Below are positions 21,311-31,856 of a stretch of DNA of 64,000 bases, one piece after another. The position numbers and the translations under genes were made by a program. Position 1 is the stretch's first letter; the number at the start of each line of letters is the position of its first letter. The notes beneath the pieces were generated by a model. The model did no database searches, was not told the DNA's origin, and worked only from the letters and a program-made list of their open reading frames with translations. Location: NCBI GenBank assembly GCA_940337035.1, contig CALNHX010003601.1, positions 81,829 through 145,828 of the forward strand, read 5' to 3'. Source of the stretch: Agriotes lineatus. Lineage: Eukaryota; Arthropoda; Insecta; Coleoptera; Elateridae.

Positions 21311-22893
21311 TATACAATGTAAATAACAAAATATTTTCGAGCTAGATGTTAATATTCTAGAAATCCCTCTTGCTTGTTCTCAAACCAATATTTTGAGAAA
21401 GTCATTCAAATTAATTAATATACAGCGTGTTTTTAGAATCGATTTTTAAAAAATGGCCAATAGTAAACCACCTTTATTAGAAGAGAACACAGAAAAAGTA
21501 TTAAGAAAAGTTGTTTAAAATGAAGAGTGATGGCAGACTCTCAATTTTCAGACAAATCGGCCTACTTTGATTTTAATTTTTTTTTAAATTTTTTATATCA
21601 ACATACCTTTAATCGTAGCTGTAGGAGGTACTCCATTATTTTTTTAACATCTTAGTTCATGAACCAGTTAAGAGTGTCTCCTACAGCCACGATAAAATAA
21701 GGTCACTAAATCACGTTAGCTACGCTAACACAGGTAGGGAAACTCGGAGTTATTTATGTCAAACCAAACTCGTTTTTGTCAGTGGCGTACCTAATCAGTT
21801 TATAGGGTATAATGGAAATAAATTGAAGTTTGTGTAACGTGAACGCAATAAATAAATATTACATAACAAATTATTTGTAAAAGTTTGCCAGGTTAAAAAA
21901 AATAATTTTCACAAATCTAAAGCGTTAGCGAATATTGTGTGCCGCTCGCCGCATTCCAATACTTCGGCACCTCACACACGTAAATGATGCATATCATCTA
22001 GTGGTCTATTTATTTCTTTCAAACAGTTCTGCCGTTTTATGCTATTTCTTGGTCCTTAATTTGCAATAAGTAATTCATTAAAAGTATTGATAAATATTAC
22101 AGTTTAAATTACCTTCAGGAACTTAAAACAACGTGTAACTTTTTATACTGTTGTTCAGGCAACCTTTAACGCAGCAAATGAAAACCATAATGCTATTTAA
22201 TATAAATACCTACGTTTTGACAAAATTCGTCGGGAGAACTAAGGAATCCGAGATCACAATCATCTATTTAGGTCATAATTTAGGCAAATGATTTGTAATC
22301 GTGAAAAATTACCTTTGATATTTCTTCAGATCTTCAAGCTTCAGAGTCAGTAGATAACGAAACACATTTTAAATTGCGGTTAAAAACGATCATCTGGCTA
22401 ACCTACAACCTAGAGAAAGGATTGTGGCATGGCATTCGAAGAATACATTAATAATAAGAAGAATTATTTATGCCCTAACTAGTAGCGCCTATGGTAAATT
22501 TGACATTAACAAACTCGTTTTTTGAACTTGTCAAATGGTGTTTCCTTACCTGTGTTAGCGAAGCTAACGTGATTTAGTGACCTTACGATAAAAGGTATAT
22601 TGGTATAAAAAACCAAAAAATGTTTTTAAAAATCAAAGTAGACCGATTTGTCTGAAAATTGAGAGTCTACCATTACTCTTAATTTTAAACAACTTTTCTT
22701 AATACTTTTTTTGTTATATCTTCTAATAAAGGTAGTTCACTCTTCGCCATTTTTAAAAAATCGATCCTAAAAACACCCTGTATATTAATTAATTTGAATG
22801 ATTTTCTCAAAATCTTGGTTTGAGAACAAGCAGGAACGATTCCTAGAATATTAACATCTAACTCGAAAATATGTTGTCATTTACACCTTATGT
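21311..22893. mobile_element. long palindromic (foldback) element with nested pieces
   Basis: From about 21311 to 21770 the sequence is repeated in reverse complement from about 22893 back to 22500. Landmarks in order are ATTTTCGAG, TTAATATTCTAG, GCTTGTTCTCAAACC, TCATTCAAATTAATTAATA, the TACAGCGTG/CACCCTGTA ends, GGCCAATAGT-like, AGACTCTCAATTTTCAGACAAATCG, and GTTAGC-TACGCTAACACAGG. The TACA-GTG pair at 21421 and 22782 could be an inner TA-flanked element, with the outer flanks inverted as well. A 90-bp mini-palindrome (about 21610-21695) is present only in the left arm, so it inserted later. Noncoding. Confidence 0.7.
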
Positions 22894-24394
22894 GAATTTA
22901 ATCCGCGGACACACTGTATATCTAAGGCCCAATACCGATACTAAATTTGAAATAAGTATGCAGAACGTGGAACTAAGTAGTAATTGTAACAATGGCAGTG
23001 ATTGGTCGAAACAAAGTGATCATTACAACTATCTTCAGCTATAATTAACCAAGAGCAGTGATAATCAACTCGAAAGTGCGTTGCCTTTAAGGCAATTATT
23101 TTTGATCAAACTATAGAAAGGGTAAATACAAGATTAGTGCAAACGGTATTTGACAAATTCAGAGTTATTTCAAATATTTGCTCACTGCTAGTCGTGGTCT
23201 AATTCAATTTTAATGTATGATAGACTAGCAGGAGTTATTCAAAACTACCAAAACTTAAAAAGCACAATTTAATGTTGAGTTTTGTTGTTCGATGCAGACA
23301 TGTGGTAGGTATTTCGACTGAACGAAGCGGTAATCAGCTGTAGATCAAAAACAAACATGCTAGTCATTCTTTCTATTTCTGCTCTGCTGGTAATTCAATT
23401 ATATGTGGATCAGCATAATCTACTTGTATTGTTCATATGAGGTTTTAAACGTTGGTCATGTCTAAACATTGGCTCTAACAGTGACTAATTTTGTATACTG
23501 GATAGGAACTCAATGGTATCAACGGTAAGCGGGTCGTATTAACACCTCTTGATTAAAGAAAGTAATGATTAATTACACCTACCTACTATTCATACCCAAT
23601 GCAAAATATGCTTTGTTTGTCTTAATTTTACTCATTGGGATTTACATAAAAGCATCTCTCTTTCTTTAATTACATTTAACAAGATATTTAAACACGCTAA
23701 ATAGAAAGTGAAAATATGGATCAATGACAAAAACAAATATTTATTGTTAGCTCTAAGTTAACAATGAAACAATAATACTTACTAGCATTGGTATTAGATA
23801 TTATTTGATATACGATAGACAGAAAATATTTAGCTAATTGATAAACAACTAATATAAACATCTTAAATGAGTCACTATTGTAAGCTCTCTGTAAGGATTG
23901 GTGTATTTTCGGAGTTAATAGATTAAAAATACTGAAAATATTTTGAGATGAGAGGAAAAATGCCGATGCACATGCATTACGCGATTTCTACAGGTTGCCT
24001 TTTAATTTTTCCGTCATTTGAACGAATTACTATGAGGTCTGCAGCAGCCCGCCATGCTTACCATAACATTCCAAATTTAAACAAGTTTTTAGAACTTTTG
24101 GCATAGTTTGCTATGCGGCTTTATCCGAATGACTTTGTGTAATCTAATTAGTTTCGATAATGTCCGTTCGAGGGCGACCAGTTTACAAGCCCCAGGGCCT
24201 CTGGTTCGGGATTTGTAAGTCGACCGAGGGGTATAAACATTAAGTAATGCTCATGGTGCATACAACGTTTTATTGTCCAATTAAATACATAAATAAATTG
24301 AATATCTTGAAAAGCAGTTCATAACGCCCTAGGGCGTAAAGACCGGACGTAGCGATTACGCCCGTTCATTATAAGAGGGCATTCTGGACTGCTC
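22894..24394. other. no recognised feature
   Basis: AT-rich with no long frame. A part at 24150-24260 is richer in GC (GGGCGACCAG, CCCCAGGGCCTCTGG) but matches no family I know. Confidence 0.45.
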
Positions 24395-24870
24395 TATACT
24401 GGGTGGTGAAAAACTAGTACATTATTTATGCGCTAGGGCGTATGCCTTCACCAACTAATTGTAAATTTAAATATCCATAATTTCAAATACATAATTATGT
24501 CTCTTCAAGTTTTTTTAATATATAAAGTAGAAATAAGTATATGATTTACATTCCTACTATCCCGAAATACTGCAATCAAAGTAGGTAATTTGTATGCAAA
24601 GTTTTGCAAGCTTGTTTTTGCAAAAAACACAAAGAAAACATTAACATTAAACCTCGCAACATTGCTGAAGCATTTGTAATTTATGGTAAACATGCTTCAT
24701 AGCAACAGCACAATGCATGGTATACTTACTTAAACAACGTTGCCGCATTTTTGTTGAAGAATTATATGTAATTTTACCGATTGTAAGAGAATGGAGCTGA
24801 ATATTGGAACAAGATTTGTAAGAAACGACCCTATGCACTCTCAGGAAAAGAGGAGTAATGATATAATGCG

Positions 24871-26034
24871 CTATTCATATTCTTATTTGGGTATTTCGCA
24901 AATTAAAAATATTAAATAACGAAAATATTAATAACGATGATATGGATGAGGTGGACAAATTTCTTGAACATATTAACAGTAAAGAAACCTCCATCAAATT
25001 CACATTAGAAACAGAGCAAAACAATCAGTTACCCTTTCTTGATACACTTATCACACGCACAATAAATACTTTTGAAACATCAGTATACCGTAAGAAAACC
25101 AATACTAATAGGTACTTACATTTTAATTCCAACCATCACAAAAACATAAAGACAGGCGTTGTAAAAAGTCTCTACGACAGAGCCAAAGTTGTTTGCTCTA
25201 ATGATAAAATTTTCAAAAAAGAGAAAGAATTTATTATTAATGTTTTACAAGATAATGGCTATCCAGAGACTCTTGTTCGGAACATTTTCAATACACGAAG
25301 CAATGCCACACACATACAAAGGAATGACACTCAAAGATATAATACTCTAACTATACCATATATTCCAGGCATATCTGACAAAATTAGACGAATTGGAAAT
25401 AGATTCAATGTTAGGACGGTATTCAAAACGATGAATACTTTGCGGTCAGTTCTTACAAAAACTAAACCGTTCAACGAAGAACAACATTCAAGGAATTGTA
25501 TATATAGTATTCCCTGTGAATGCGGAAAATATTATATCGGTGAAACATCCAGACCTTCAGCAGTTAGAGTTAAAGAACATAAAAATATGATGAAAACGTA
25601 TCAGTTCAATAAGTCTAAGCTGGCAGAACATGCTTGGGATGAAAACCATAAAATACAATGGCACAACACAAAGATCTTGTCTAAAGAATCGATGTCAACT
25701 AGGCGAAAAATTAAGGAAACGGCATATATTTTGCTTAACGAAGAAAAATGCGTGTCGTCTTTCTCAATATTTTTAGACAATAGTTGGCTATCGATTCTTA
25801 AAGATGAGATCAAGTAGGTATATATATATATCAACAAACGTCAATGTCAAACAATTCATTGGAGGTTGGTCGTTTTTCCTTCCAGTGAAAAAAGCTAAGT
25901 TCTTGTTCGTTTTAATTGTTATTCGTTGATAACGAGGGCAGATTGTCCTTCGAAACGTTCGTTATTAATATTTTCGTTATTTAATATTTTTAATTTGCAG
26001 AGTGGCGAAATACCCAAATAAGAATATGAATTAT
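24871..26034 (+). mobile_element. Penelope-like retroelement, 5'-truncated, inverted flanks
   Basis: An open frame for the thumb and GIY-YIG endonuclease part of a Penelope-like protein (24942-25817) is flanked by inverted sequences. Left, about 24873-24936, runs ATTCATATTCTTATTTGGG, then a region ending AACGAAAATATTAATAACGA. Right, 25959-26029, is its reverse complement with a few extra bases (CAGAGTGG). Penelope-like elements often carry terminal repeats in inverted or partial arrangement. A CCTTCGAAACGTTCG block precedes the right arm. No certain target duplication was seen. Confidence 0.8.
24942..25817 (+). CDS. Penelope-like protein, C-terminal part with GIY-YIG endonuclease (partial)
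   Basis: In the full protein a reverse transcriptase is followed by a GIY-YIG nuclease that opens the target. Residues about 1-45 (NNQLPFLDTLI) match the region after the RT palm. Residues 130-165 (RYNTLTIPYIPGISDKI) fit the linker. The nuclease starts at about residue 188 with CIYSIPCECGKYYIGETSRPS, holding the paired cysteines typical of Penelope enzymes and the YIG core with its following arginine, then RVKEH. The frame has no internal stop over 291 codons. The RT catalytic part is missing because the copy is 5'-truncated; the AUG is probably just an internal methionine. Product not expected to be active. Confidence 0.85.
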   Translation: MDEVDKFLEHINSKETSIKFTLETEQNNQLPFLDTLITRTINTFETSVYRKKTNTNRYLHFNSNHHKNIKTGVVKSLYDRAKVVCSNDKIFKKEKEFIINVLQDNGYPETLVRNIFNTRSNATHIQRNDTQRYNTLTIPYIPGISDKIRRIGNRFNVRTVFKTMNTLRSVLTKTKPFNEEQHSRNCIYSIPCECGKYYIGETSRPSAVRVKEHKNMMKTYQFNKSKLAEHAWDENHKIQWHNTKILSKESMSTRRKIKETAYILLNEEKCVSSFSIFLDNSWLSILKDEIK

Positions 26035-26096
26035 GAATTCACGCCACAAAGAAGTTTCAGAGATTATCATAATGAGCTATTTTTCACCACCCTGTA

Positions 26097-27040
26097 TACC
26101 TGGTATTTTGCAGATATAAACAACATATCATAGATAAGTGGAAAATTAGTTATTTATACGAGTATGTAAAACGGCACATCTTTGTACGCGTGAGTAAGTT
26201 TAGAGAATGGACCGAATGCGAATTCTTTAAATCTGACAAATGGAAAAAACTTTAGATACGAGTTGTATACATATTTTTGCTACTACCACATATTTATACT
26301 AAAAGCGATTTAAAAACACTAAAAATCATGATAGGAATGCTTTCATTGTTTCAAATTGCGAACTCACCAAATTTAAAAAATAGTTTTGCCAGAAGTATGC
26401 AATAAAGTGACAAGTGTGCAATAAAATGTTTATTGCATAATATGCAATAACAACGTATTTTTGACGTATAGAAACTGTCAAATAGTAGGCTCCTTTAGGA
26501 AGTGGTAGTTGAAAATAGTTATTTAGACCACAAGTGTTAGAAGTGCAACTTTTTTTCACAAGTGTGGAGGGTTATTAAACGAGGCGCAGCCGAGTTTAAT
26601 ATTTCACACGCGTGAAAAATAAGCACGCTAATATTTCAGTCAAGTACGTTGGTCAGTTCTGGTAACTAAGGAAACGTCTGTTTAAAATCGTTCATTTCGA
26701 AATTAAAAGCACTTTTTTTCACTGAGTGAAAAAAGTGGCACTTCACACACCGAAATTAATTTAAAAAGCGTACTTTTTTAAATAAAATTTTAAAAAGATA
26801 TTTTACGGTATTTTTGTTTGTTAGTTTGACAAGTGACAATTAGTGACATCGTAGATTGCCAAAATTTATAAAAATTTGACTTCACTCGTCTGGTGCGTGA
26901 GGGCGTGTCCACTATTAACAATGGCTCAGTCGTAGATAGGCTAAACGCAGAGTAGAGGGGCGAACGAATGAGTAATACGGAGAGTGCTATTGGTTGCTTT
27001 TATTTACTACCTACATTTATTTACAGTTAACATAAACAAT
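26097..27040. other. no recognised gene
   Basis: AT-rich, with short hairpins such as TTTTTTTCACTGAGTGAAAAAA near 26715 and a GGCGCAGCCGAG block near 26584. Short frames lack motifs. Confidence 0.45.
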
Positions 27041-27722
27041 AAAAATCTGGTGTGATACACTCACACAACTTCCTTTTACAGTGATCTTATAATTAGTCAA
27101 AAATTTCATTTTTAATTTTTAACCATTTGTTAAAAATTTTCAAAAATTACAAATTCTACAAAAACGGTACAAAATCGAGTGTTAGTTGAAGAGACAAATT
27201 TTCTCTAGAATTTTAAGGTGAATTCAAAAATGTAATAATATACCGGGTGTTTTATTTAAAATAGGAGTTAATAAAAAAAATAGAAAAAAAAACAAAAGAA
27301 ACCCACTTTAGAAGTATTCAACTGGAAAATCACCTATCTCACATCAATACACATTAAAAATGTAAGAAAAATAGTAAAATTTTAAAAAAATCGTTAGAGC
27401 CGTTTTTGAAAAAATCGAAAAAAACTGAAAAATCACAAGAGTAAACACCTACTTCCGGTTATGCGATTTTCTTCAAAAGCTTGCTGTCTCATCTACATAG
27501 TACACAAAACTTATATATGAAGTTTCAATGCCATACCTCTTTTCGTTTTTGAGATATTCTGTTCACAGACACACACACAGACAGACACACAGACAGACCA
27601 ATGAAAAAAAAAAATGTTTTTTGGGATCAGGGGACTTTAAAACGTGAAGATCTGTTGAAAACTCAATTTCGAATTTTTGGGGTGAATCCAATACTTCCTT
27701 TATAGTAGTAAAAGGAAGTAAA
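27041..27722 (-). mobile_element. GTCT-family repeat, copy 1 (DINE-1/Helentron-like, non-autonomous)
   Basis: Read on the minus strand, the repeat starts ACTTCCTTTTACTACTATAAAGGAAGT (a hairpin), has an internal GTCTGTCT/GTGTGT tract (about 27568-27600 on plus as CAGACAGACA), and ends GTAAAAGGAAGTTGTGTGAG then ACACACC-type hairpin and CAGATTTTT. ACTTCCTTTTAC near the start and GTAAAAGGAAGT near the end are exact 12-bp subterminal inverted repeats. A GTCT microsatellite, subterminal inverted repeats and a 3' hairpin together are the recipe of DINE-1-like elements mobilised by Helentrons. No protein is encoded. The next copy follows immediately head to tail. Confidence 0.6.
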
Positions 27723-28354
27723 AAAATCTGGTGTGATACACTCACACAACTTCCTTTTACAGTGATCTTATAATTAGTCAAAAATTTCATTTTTAATTTT
27801 TAACCATTTGATAAAAATTTTCAAAAATTACAAATTCTACAAAAACGGTACAAAATCGAGTGTTAGTTGAAGAGACAAATTTTCTCTAGAATTTTAAGGT
27901 GAATTCAAAAATGTAATAATATACCGGGTGTTTTATTTAAAATAGGAGTTAATAAAAAAATAGAAAAAAAAAACAAAAGAAACCCACTTTAGAAGTATTC
28001 AACTGGAAAATCACCTATCTCACATCAATACACATTAAAAATGTAAGAAAAATGTAAAATTTAAAAAAAATCGTTAGAGCCGTTTTTGAAAAAATCGAAA
28101 AAAACTGAAAAATCACAAGAGTAAACACCTACTTGCGGTTATGCGATTTTCTTCAAAAGCTTGCTGTCTCTCGTTTTTGAGATATTCTGTTCACAGACAC
28201 ACAGACAGACAGACACACAGACAGACAGACCAATGAAAAAAAATATGTTTTTTGGGATCAGGGGACTCTAAAACGTGAAGATCTGTTGAAAACTCAATTT
28301 CGAATTTTTGGGGTGAATCCAATACTTCCTTTATAGTAGTAAAAGGAAGTAAAA
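27723..28354 (-). mobile_element. GTCT-family repeat, copy 2, in tandem with copy 1
   Basis: Nearly identical to 27041-27722 but lacking about 55 bases after GCTTGCTGTCTC. It abuts copy 1 with the same orientation. High similarity suggests that the tandem arose recently by duplication or by rolling-circle-type transposition. Confidence 0.65.
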
Positions 28355-28359
28355 ACAAT

Positions 28360-29400
28360 GATAGATAGGGGCAAGAATACTGTACAAAGGTCCGGAATTG
28401 TCCATACACCCAAATACCAAGGAACCAACGCAACTGCGTCGAGGGGGCGAGTTCTCCTCGGGGGCGGCGCTGGGCGTGGTGGCGGCGCTGACTCCGGCGG
28501 CAGAGCCAGAGCATCGGGCGCAGGGGAGCGCGGAGCCGGCCGTGGAGGTTGGGGTTGAGTCGGCGGGCGGACTGGGTGTCAGCTACCGGGGAGCGGCGCA
28601 GGGGCAGATCGGCCTCTGTCAGGCGGAGGCGGATGCTAGGCTCTGGGACCAGGCGGGCGGCGTCCCACAGCTGCTGGAGCTCCTTCTCCTCGCTGGGGTG
28701 CAGATGGAGGTCCAACTCCAGGTCTAGTCTCCGGGGGTGGAGAATGATATGACGGCGGGGCAGGCGCAGGCTGTCTGTGGTGCTGACGCTCCAGCTGACG
28801 CAGGCTCTGGGCGTATTCGCAGGGTCTGGAGCAGACGGGCTGCGACGCGACGGGGCTTTCTCCAGGCGTATGCTTTCACCGATACGGTACCCTGGCCCTA
28901 GCGGGGATGGCGGCGGGCGACAACGACGGGCTTTGCGATTTAGGGGTAGTGGGCGGCGATGGCCCGAACAGGCGGTCGAACAGGGCTTGTTGATTGTTAA
29001 ATAAACAAACCCATAGGTGTCCGCAACGAGGCCGCACAATGTATTTGCAGGCGATGGTGAAAAAGGTTCTGGTTGCTTACGCCATCGCAGGAAAAGCGGG
29101 GATAACTGAGGGTGTCGCTGGTGTGGTCACGGCCACCAATAGGACGGGCGGGGCTGAAGAAGCGATCGGCGGCGGCGACTGGGCTGGCCTCTCGCGGATC
29201 GGAGAGCTGTTGAGCGAACTGGTAGATTCGACTGTTGAAGGCTGAGAGCGAACTGGTAGATTCGACTGCTGCAGCTTCCGTGATCTTGTCCGCAAAATGT
29301 CCCTGCTAATAAAGGGATCTCTCGGTTTTGTCTCCTTATCCGTCATTCCCATTGCCTGGAGAGTGGGGAAGCCTGGCCGTGTTCCCTTTATTCGGGACAT
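28360..29400 (-). pseudogene. unrecognised GC-rich Pro/Arg-rich reading frame, copy B
   Basis: Second member of the family at 9947-11070. On the minus strand an upstream frame (29400-29077, starting MSRIKGTRPGFP and ending PAFPAMA) is followed by QALFDRLFGPSP (about 28985) in one frame and by the conserved PRRLDLELDLHLHPSEEKELQQLWDAARL region (about 28737-28640) and LPLRRSP in another, so at least one frameshift separates them. The frame beginning at 29039 runs on into the adjacent GTCT-family repeat and stops at 28191. The tryptophan after QQL is intact here but is a stop in copy A. GTAAGC directly after the PAFPAM codons could be a splice donor. Function unknown. Confidence 0.45.
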
Positions 29401-29504
29401 TTTTACGCTAATTAATCGACGTCTTAATTTAGCGGCCTAATTTTGTCACCATTGTTTTTTTGGCGAAAAGACGCGTCTGTCGATATGTCACTCGAGTGGT
29501 TTCT

Positions 29505-29870
29505 GTGGTATTGTCGGGCTTCGAGATTTCATATCTGAATTCTGTTTTTCTTCCGCGCTCGGCGTTGGGGTTTTGTTCGCGTGATAACGGAGATCCAGAA
29601 AATTCCTTATTTCGCGGTGAATCTTTTGATAACACACAGGAATGGGTGGCTCATTGCGTTTCTTTTTAATTACTAGATTGGCGGCTTAGAGCACCTGGCT
29701 GGGCTTCGAATTTTCATCTCTGAGTTCGAATTTTAGCGTCCGCGCTCGGCCTTGGAGTTTTGTTCGTGTGGTAGAACGAAAATCCGGTACATTCCTTATT
29801 TTGCGGTGAATCTTTTAATAACCACACGAGTGGGTGGCGGATTTTATTTCTTTTTAATTAATCCATTTCT
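29505..29870 (+). repeat. two tandem units of about 185 bp
   Basis: Unit 1 (about 29505-29672) and unit 2 (about 29688-29870) share GGCTTCGA, CCGCGCTCGGC, TTTTGTTCG, TCCTTATTT-GCGGTGAATCTTTT, ATAAC-CACA and ATTTCTTTTTAATTA in the same order. They lie between the GC-rich frame and a hAT-type insertion, and may be promoter-proximal repeats of the GC-rich element. Confidence 0.7.
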
Positions 29871-29888
29871 GGTTCGCCGGGTGATGAC

Positions 29889-31848
29889 TAGAGCGCGTAT
29901 TTTAGGCCCTTAAAAAAAGTTAAAATAGGCTCCTTATTCAGGCCACAAAAATGTTTGGTTTACTTTTTTTATTAATTCTAAAGCATAAAGCAAAAAACAG
30001 ATACTAAAGTACTTTTTTTTCTTATAAAAATTTTGAAGGTCAAAGAATTCAGTGTTTATGTTGGCATTGCTTGGATCCCTTTAAAAAAGATATGTTGGTA
30101 GAATTTGTTTTAGTGACTTTTTAGAACTAAAAATTGGTGGGAAATTTAAAATCTGGCATTAAAGGAGTTTTGTTTTTAGGTAATCTTTCGTCAACTTCTT
30201 CTTCTGTCATGTTAGGCTGCAGATCCAACGGTTCCTCTGCACACTTCAGAATTGCTTTTTTTGCATTTAACTTTAAAAGATTCCGTTTTTTACGCATATT
30301 CATTTTCAAAAAAGCAAAGCTGACAATTTAATTTTAAATGTCAAAATGACACAAGTCGTTTACAGAAAAACCTGACGAAAATAAATGTTCTAATAATTTA
30401 AAAAAAGCAGTTTTGCCAATTTTATCTTGACCTTGAAAATTTTTATAGGAAAAAAACTTACCTTAGGTGCTATGAAATAAACAAAAATGAAATGGTGAAA
30501 AAAATAACATCTTACTTAGTTATGTTAAGTAGATGACATAGATGTCATCTGTCATTTAATTTTTAATAAGAGGAAGGGCACGAAAATTTAGTAACTTTCT
30601 TTTTATCGTGTTGGCATCCGATATTGTGACGTTAACGTCAAATAAATTTGTCAGCGGCGTAGAACCAACAATCAGAATGGTTGTGAAATGTTATGTTTGA
30701 AATTGTAAAGTACGTTGACATTCAGTGTAGCGTCACTACTCTCCAAGTAGCGTTTATCTCAAATGTCATCTAGGTACTCTAACGCTAACTAATAAAATAA
30801 TGATAATTTGATAATATGTAGATAGTAATTGATGATAATGTAAGTGTAATACTAATAATACTGAGCATTCGCGTGACACACTAAATATTGCTCCAAATTT
30901 ACCCTCATTGAATGTGTTTTGTTGAAACACCTGTGTATCGTTCAACTCCGTCAACTACCTTTTAATTTTTTCCTTCAATGCGGCATGGCGATCAAGATGT
31001 AATACAATTTACGGTATTCTGAATTGTAAACGGCAGTTTACTGAGCTCTGTTTCTACGGGCATATAGCCTTTTAACGGACAAGGTCGGTAAAGAGATGTT
31101 TTATCTATGGAAACAATGTTTTGTAAAAAAAGGTGTTTATGATTCAAAATACCATGAAACATTGTATAATACTCGACCGTTACTAGAACTTTACTGGCTC
31201 GCACGGATAACATGCTCGCTTCGCTCGCTCGTTAACTACCGTGCTCGCCCGTAAAGTTCCAAGTAACGGTCTTGTAAAATTACTATTAATTAACCAAGAA
31301 ATGCCCACAAATTGCAGCCAATGCCACAACCCAAGACAAACAGCAGAAAAAGCGTGATGTGGAATTCGGAATTGGCCAGATTTGAGATTAGGTTTTAGAT
31401 TATTGGGTAGGTAATGTCGGTATCGTTGACAAATCACGGCAACACACGTTTACAAACTTCGCTCGAGTGTTGTGGTTATGCAGACTCTTGTAAAGATTCA
31501 CTCAAAATCGTTCATAAATGCATTTTAACAAAAAATACTTAAAGCTGACCATCATAAACTTCGTTTCAAACATTTTTGATGCTGGGGCAGGGCTTTGATA
31601 TTAAAAAAAAGTCACATCGCACAAACAAAAAGCACTCTCATGAAAGTGGCCGAGGTTTCTGAACCACTAAAATTCGAAAGACAACCAAAGCCTATTTTAG
31701 GCACTATAAAAAGGTGCTTAGGCGTTTATTTCACATTTAAGGCATTTAGGCTTAAACTTGTTTTTGTATGAAACAAATTTCTGTCGAAGTCCCATACATG
31801 GGCCTAAAAAAATGACAATTAGGCAATTGCCCTAGAATCCGCGCTCTA
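29889..31848. mobile_element. non-autonomous hAT-type element, 1960 bp
   Basis: The left end TAGAGCGCGTATTTTAGG and the inverse of the right end TAGAGCGCGGATTCTAGG form terminal inverted repeats. GTGATGAC stands immediately outside both ends (29881-29888 and 31849-31856), an exact 8-bp duplication, which defines a hAT-type insertion. Subterminal AGGC/GCCT words are frequent at both sides (AATAGGCTCC, AGGCCACA on the left; AGCCTATTTTAGGCAC, TTAGGCGTTT on the right), as expected for transposase binding. It split the GC-rich block, whose sequence joins cleanly across one GTGATGAC. No transposase frame remains. Confidence 0.9.
30127..30309 (-). CDS. small charged frame of 60 codons inside the hAT-type element
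   Basis: I do not recognise this frame. It reads MKMNMRKKRNLLKLNAKK at its start, then an acidic part (NMTEEEVDERLPKNK) and ends MPDFKFPTNF. The basic-then-acidic composition is more protein-like than its neighbours, so it could be a captured host exon or a last remnant of a transposon gene. It could equally be chance in AT-rich DNA. Confidence 0.25.
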   Translation of the reverse strand: MKMNMRKKRNLLKLNAKKAILKCAEEPLDLQPNMTEEEVDERLPKNKTPLMPDFKFPTNF

Positions 31849-31856
31849 GTGATGAC

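Larger units (their letters stand above)
24399..26094. mobile_element. possible TA-flanked inverted-repeat element carrying a Penelope-like element
   Basis: TGGGTGGTGAAAAA at 24400 is mirrored by TTTTTCACCACCCTG at 26080-26094, and TA stands outside each end (24397-24398 and 26095-26096). The inverted match is only about 16-18 bp. The Penelope-like element at about 24871-26034 fills most of the interval, so the outer element may be its former target. It is a plausible but not certain composite. Confidence 0.4.

Noticed and set aside
27568..27600. Short repeated CAGACAGACA units considered as a CRISPR-like array
   Set aside because: Simple microsatellite without spacers, in a eukaryotic repeat.
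27563..27790. Frames with a long CVCLCVCL-type end within GTCT-family repeats
   Set aside because: They are translations of the GTGT/GTCT microsatellite.
28358..29245. Plus-strand Gly/Ala-rich frames over GC-rich copy B
   Set aside because: Stop-poor because of high GC; conserved protein blocks are on the minus strand.
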